Positions 5,948 to 8,545 of a stretch of 8,545 nucleotides of DNA are shown here, piece by piece. Position 1 is the first letter of the stretch, and each line of letters opens with the position of its first letter. A model generated the notes under the pieces. That model ran no database searches. It worked only from the letters and a program-made list of their open reading frames with translations, and was not told the origin of the DNA. The position numbers were made by a program, and so were the translations under genes. Origin of the DNA: an uncultured Dialister sp. (GTDB lineage Bacteria > Bacillota > Negativicutes > Veillonellales > Dialisteraceae); contig NZ_CAAFRZ010000223.1 in NCBI RefSeq assembly GCF_900765565.1, positions 1 through 8,545 of the forward strand. The letters run 5' to 3'.

Positions 5948-6421
5948 ATGGCAGAAGTGCAGCGTACCCTGGTCACCAAAGAGGGCCTGGAAAAAATGAA
6001 AAAGGAACTGGATGAACTCCGTTCCACAAAACGTGCTGAAATTGCCCAGCGTCTGAAAGCCGCCATCGCAATGGGCGACCTTTCCGAAAACTCCGAATAC
6101 GATGAAGCAAAGAATGCCCAGGCCTTCCTGGAAGGCCGCATCCTCCAGCTGGAACAGCAGATCCGCACTGCCCAGGTCATTGAAAAGGCAGCCAAGGGCC
6201 GCGTGGATGTAGGTTCCACCGTTCTTATCGAAGATATGGAAGAACACCTGCAGGAAAAGGTAACCATCGTGGGCTCCACGGAATCCAACCCCTTCGAAGG
6301 CCGGATTTCCAATGAATCTCCGGTGGGCCGTGCTCTCATGGGAGCCAAGGCAGGAGATATCGTGGAAGCAGAAGCACCGAATGGTGTGCTGAAGTATAAA
6401 GTCATCAGCATTGAAGACTGA
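5948..6421 (+). CDS. greA: Transcription elongation factor GreA
   Basis: This 157-residue cytoplasmic factor enters the secondary channel of stalled, backtracked RNA polymerase and stimulates cleavage of the extruded RNA 3' end. The N-terminal coiled-coil hairpin (about 1-78) carries the tip motif GDLSENSEYDEAK, in which Asp 44 and Glu 47 match the catalytic acidic pair of E. coli GreA (Asp 41, Glu 44). The C-terminal FKBP-like domain (about 83-157) includes VGSTVLIEDM, NPFEGRISNESPVGRALMG and the ending GDIVEAEAPNGVLKYKVISIE. The length is normal for the family. The start is ATG 5948-5950, with AGAGGA about 8 bases upstream. It is the first gene of a two-gene unit with lysS, separated by 27 bases. 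Nothing unusual was seen in the protein. Confidence 0.98.
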   Translation: MAEVQRTLVTKEGLEKMKKELDELRSTKRAEIAQRLKAAIAMGDLSENSEYDEAKNAQAFLEGRILQLEQQIRTAQVIEKAAKGRVDVGSTVLIEDMEEHLQEKVTIVGSTESNPFEGRISNESPVGRALMGAKAGDIVEAEAPNGVLKYKVISIED

Positions 6422-6448
6422 TTGCATCGGAAGAAATGAGGTTAATGA

Positions 6449-8380
6449 ATGGCAGAAAATAAGAAACAGCAGAACGGTCCGAAACTGAATGACCAGATGC
6501 TCGTTCGTCGTCAGAAATTGGATAAAATCCGTGCCCTGGGTGTAGAACCCTATGGGCAGAAGTTCAACTGGGACCACCATGCGGCTGATATCCGCAGGGA
6601 TGCAGAAGAACTGGAAAAGAATGAAACCCACGTCCGCATTGCCGGCCGCATCATGATCCGCCGGGGCCAGGGCAAAACCGCTTTCTGTGTGCTCCGTGAC
6701 CAGAGCGGCGATATCCAGGTCTATTTCAAACGGGATGAACTCCCGGAAAAGGAATGGGCCCTGTTCAAACTGGTAGATATCGGCGATATCCTCGGTATCG
6801 AAGGTACCGTATTCACTACTCACACCGGCGAACTGACGGTACGGGTGCTCCATTTCACCATGCTGTCCAAGTCCCTCCGGCCGCTGCCGGAAAAATGGCA
6901 TGGCCTTACGGATAAGGAACAGCGTTATCGCCAGCGGTACCTGGATCTCATTATGAATCCGGAAGTTCGGGAAACCTTCGTGAAGAGAGCAGCCATGATG
7001 GCAGCCATCCGGAAATGGTATACAGACCACAACTTCCTGGAAGTGGAAACACCGGTGCTCCAGCCCCTCTACGGCGGTGCCAATGCAAAGCCCTTTACCA
7101 CCCATTTCAATGCTCTGGACATGACCATGTACCTCCGTATTGCACCGGAACTGTACCTGAAACGGCTCCTGGTGGGCGGCTATGAACGGATTTTCGAAAT
7201 CACCCGGAACTTCCGGAATGAAGGCATGGATACCCGGCATAATCCGGAGTTCACGGCCATCGAAACATACCAGGCCTATGGGGATATCGAAGACGTCATC
7301 GACCAGACAGAACAGATCGTGGCTGCCTGCGCCATGGCTTCCTACGGCTCCATGAAATTCACCTACGAAGATACGGAAATCGATGTGACTCCGCCCTGGC
7401 CGCGGCTCACCATGGCAGAAGCGGTGAAGAAGTATACCGGCGAAGACTTTGATGCCTGCAAGACCATCGAAGAAGCAAGGGCCATCGCCGACAAGCTCCA
7501 TGTGGAATACGGTGAATTCGACGGATTCGGAAAGATTCTCTCTGCCTGCTTCGATGCGTACGTGGAAGAACACCTTATCCAGCCGGTTCACATCACAAAA
7601 CACCCGATTGAAGTATCCCCGCTGTCCAAGCTGGACCCGAAGGATCCCAGATACACCATCCGCTTCGAATCCTACATTTACGGCCGTGAACTGGCAAATG
7701 GGTTCTCCGAATTGAACGACCCCATTGACCAGAGAAAACGGTTTGAACTGCAGGTGGAAGAAAGAAAACATGGGGACGATGAAGCCCATCCCATTGACGA
7801 GGACTTCCTGACCGCCCTGGAATACGGCATGCCTCCTACAGGCGGCCTCGGTATCGGTCTTGACCGTCTCTTCATGCTCATGACCAATTCTGCCTCCATC
7901 CGCGACGTACTCCTTTTCCCGGCCATGAAACCGGAAACGGCCCTGGAGAAGAAGACCGCCCGGGAAGCAGAAGAAATGGCAAAAGAAGCGGACAACGAAC
8001 CCATCGATTTCTCCAAGGTGGAAATTGAACCGATGTTCAAGGACTATGTGGACTTCGATACATTCAGCAAGTCCGACTTCCGCGCAGTGAAAGTGAAGGA
8101 ATGCACCGCCGTTCCGAAGAGCAAGAAGCTCCTGAAGTTCGTCCTGGACGATGGTACCGGTACAGACCGCATTATCCTTTCCGGCATCCATGCGTACTAT
8201 GAACCGGAAGAACTGGTAGGCAAGACGCTGATTGCCATCGTAAACCTTCCGCCAAGAAAGATGATGGGCATCGACTCCTGCGGCATGCTGCTCTCCGCCG
8301 TCCATCACGAAGAGGGAGAAGAAAAGCTCCACCTTCTCATGGTAGACCGCCACATCCCGGCCGGCGCAAAGCTGTACTGA
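6449..8380 (+). CDS. lysS: Lysyl-tRNA synthetase (class II) with C-terminal tRNA-binding domain
   Basis: This 643-residue enzyme joins lysine to tRNA-Lys using ATP. The N-terminal OB-fold anticodon-binding domain is at about 60-165. The class II catalytic core spans about 165-495: motif 1 around 195-206 (FLEVETPVLQP), motif 2 at 253-269 (RNFRNEGMDTRHNPEFT) and motif 3 at 465-477 (GGLGIGLDRLFML). Typical bacterial LysS ends near residue 490-510. Here a charged linker (about 495-534) leads to an extra OB-fold of the Trbp111/EMAP-II type (about 535-643), like the C-terminus of bacterial MetRS, with SKSDFRAVKVKE, SKKLLKFVLDDG, LSGI..YYEPEELVGK and NLPPRKMMGIDSCGMLLSA. The start is ATG 6449-6451, with TGAGG 7 bases before it; an ATG four bases upstream is out of frame. 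The gene is probably co-transcribed with greA and ends at a strong terminator. Confidence 0.97.
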   Translation: MAENKKQQNGPKLNDQMLVRRQKLDKIRALGVEPYGQKFNWDHHAADIRRDAEELEKNETHVRIAGRIMIRRGQGKTAFCVLRDQSGDIQVYFKRDELPEKEWALFKLVDIGDILGIEGTVFTTHTGELTVRVLHFTMLSKSLRPLPEKWHGLTDKEQRYRQRYLDLIMNPEVRETFVKRAAMMAAIRKWYTDHNFLEVETPVLQPLYGGANAKPFTTHFNALDMTMYLRIAPELYLKRLLVGGYERIFEITRNFRNEGMDTRHNPEFTAIETYQAYGDIEDVIDQTEQIVAACAMASYGSMKFTYEDTEIDVTPPWPRLTMAEAVKKYTGEDFDACKTIEEARAIADKLHVEYGEFDGFGKILSACFDAYVEEHLIQPVHITKHPIEVSPLSKLDPKDPRYTIRFESYIYGRELANGFSELNDPIDQRKRFELQVEERKHGDDEAHPIDEDFLTALEYGMPPTGGLGIGLDRLFMLMTNSASIRDVLLFPAMKPETALEKKTAREAEEMAKEADNEPIDFSKVEIEPMFKDYVDFDTFSKSDFRAVKVKECTAVPKSKKLLKFVLDDGTGTDRIILSGIHAYYEPEELVGKTLIAIVNLPPRKMMGIDSCGMLLSAVHHEEGEEKLHLLMVDRHIPAGAKLY

Positions 8381-8386
8381 TAGAAT

Positions 8387-8421
8387 CACTAAAAAAATCC
8401 CCGTCCGGGGATTTTTTAGTG
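8387..8421. terminator. Symmetric Rho-independent terminator after lysS
   Basis: A near-perfect inverted repeat: CACTA, seven A, T, CCCC, loop GTCC, GGGG, A, six T, TAGTG. In the plus direction it is a CCCC/GGGG hairpin followed by AUUUUUU, 7 bases past the lysS stop. The A-run on the left makes it equally good in the minus direction, so it could also stop transcription coming from beyond the window. Confidence 0.92.
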
Positions 8422-8444
8422 GGGAAAATGGGGCAGCCTGTCAA

Positions 8445-8545
8445 ATTGCGGTTTATCGAGCTGTTGGGGTTTGGCGGTTGGCATGCTTGCGGATAGAGTC
8501 ACTCGCATGGAGCTTCTAGCTTCTAGCGGCTAGCTGTTAGGAAGG
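8445..8545 (-). repeat. Dispersed intergenic repeat, copy 3 (inverted, cut by window end)
   Basis: This copy is inverted relative to copies 1 and 2. Its 63-base core occupies 8445-8507 and the 31-base hairpin segment 8508-8538, and the window stops at the end of the CCTTCCT box (8539-8545). The CAGGCGGATCA lead seen in the other copies would lie beyond the edge. The core differs from copy 2 at 2 positions and from copy 1 at 4. It follows the lysS terminator by 23 bases, with its AAACCGCAAT end facing lysS. Confidence 0.9.

Noticed and set aside
5723..8389. An 888-codon open frame antisense to the whole greA-lysS unit.
   Set aside because: It lies opposite two certain housekeeping genes, has no ribosome site or recognisable domain, and its composition (rich in His, Phe, Cys) is that of a reverse-strand reading. 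Codon bias of the real genes removes antisense stops.

Overview
The window looks like chromosomal DNA from a diderm Firmicute of the class Negativicutes (Veillonella / Dialister / Megasphaera / Selenomonas type). The main reason is a porin that combines an N-terminal SLH domain, a short coiled coil and a beta-barrel ending in Phe, the OmpM/Mep45 architecture typical of that class. The greA-lysS pair is also a Firmicutes-like gene order. Base composition is moderate in the genes and AT-rich in part of the central intergenic region. The genus cannot be fixed from the sequence alone.

Layout. Bases 1-114 hold a copy of a dispersed repeat. Bases 126-3780 (minus strand) hold a tightly packed three-gene ABC importer operon, transcribed ATPase, then lipoprotein binding protein, then fused two-module permease; it resembles the ferric-iron/FbpABC group, but the substrate is not certain. 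Bases 3792-3860 carry a terminator-like hairpin with a U-run, directly between the importer and the upstream porin gene (3875-5185, minus strand). Bases 5186-5947 form a 762-base divergent intergenic region. It holds the porin promoter with flanking repeats, three consecutive palindromes, a degenerate inverted copy of the dispersed repeat inside a strongly folded block, a full repeat copy, and the greA promoter. Bases 5948-8380 (plus strand) hold greA and lysS, followed by a strong symmetric terminator (8387-8421). The window ends inside a third full repeat copy (8445-8545), in inverted orientation.

How the genes relate. The porin is predicted to tether the outer membrane to the cell wall and let small solutes into the periplasm, from which the lipoprotein/permease/ATPase set would import one specific solute. 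GreA rescues backtracked RNA polymerase and LysS charges tRNA-Lys, so that pair is housekeeping. LysS carries an extra C-terminal tRNA-binding domain.

The least explained content is the dispersed repeat: three full copies with a 63-bp core that differ from each other at only 2-4 positions, plus one decayed copy, all intergenic. Its AAACCGCAAT end faces the nearest gene in every case. Both window edges fall inside it.
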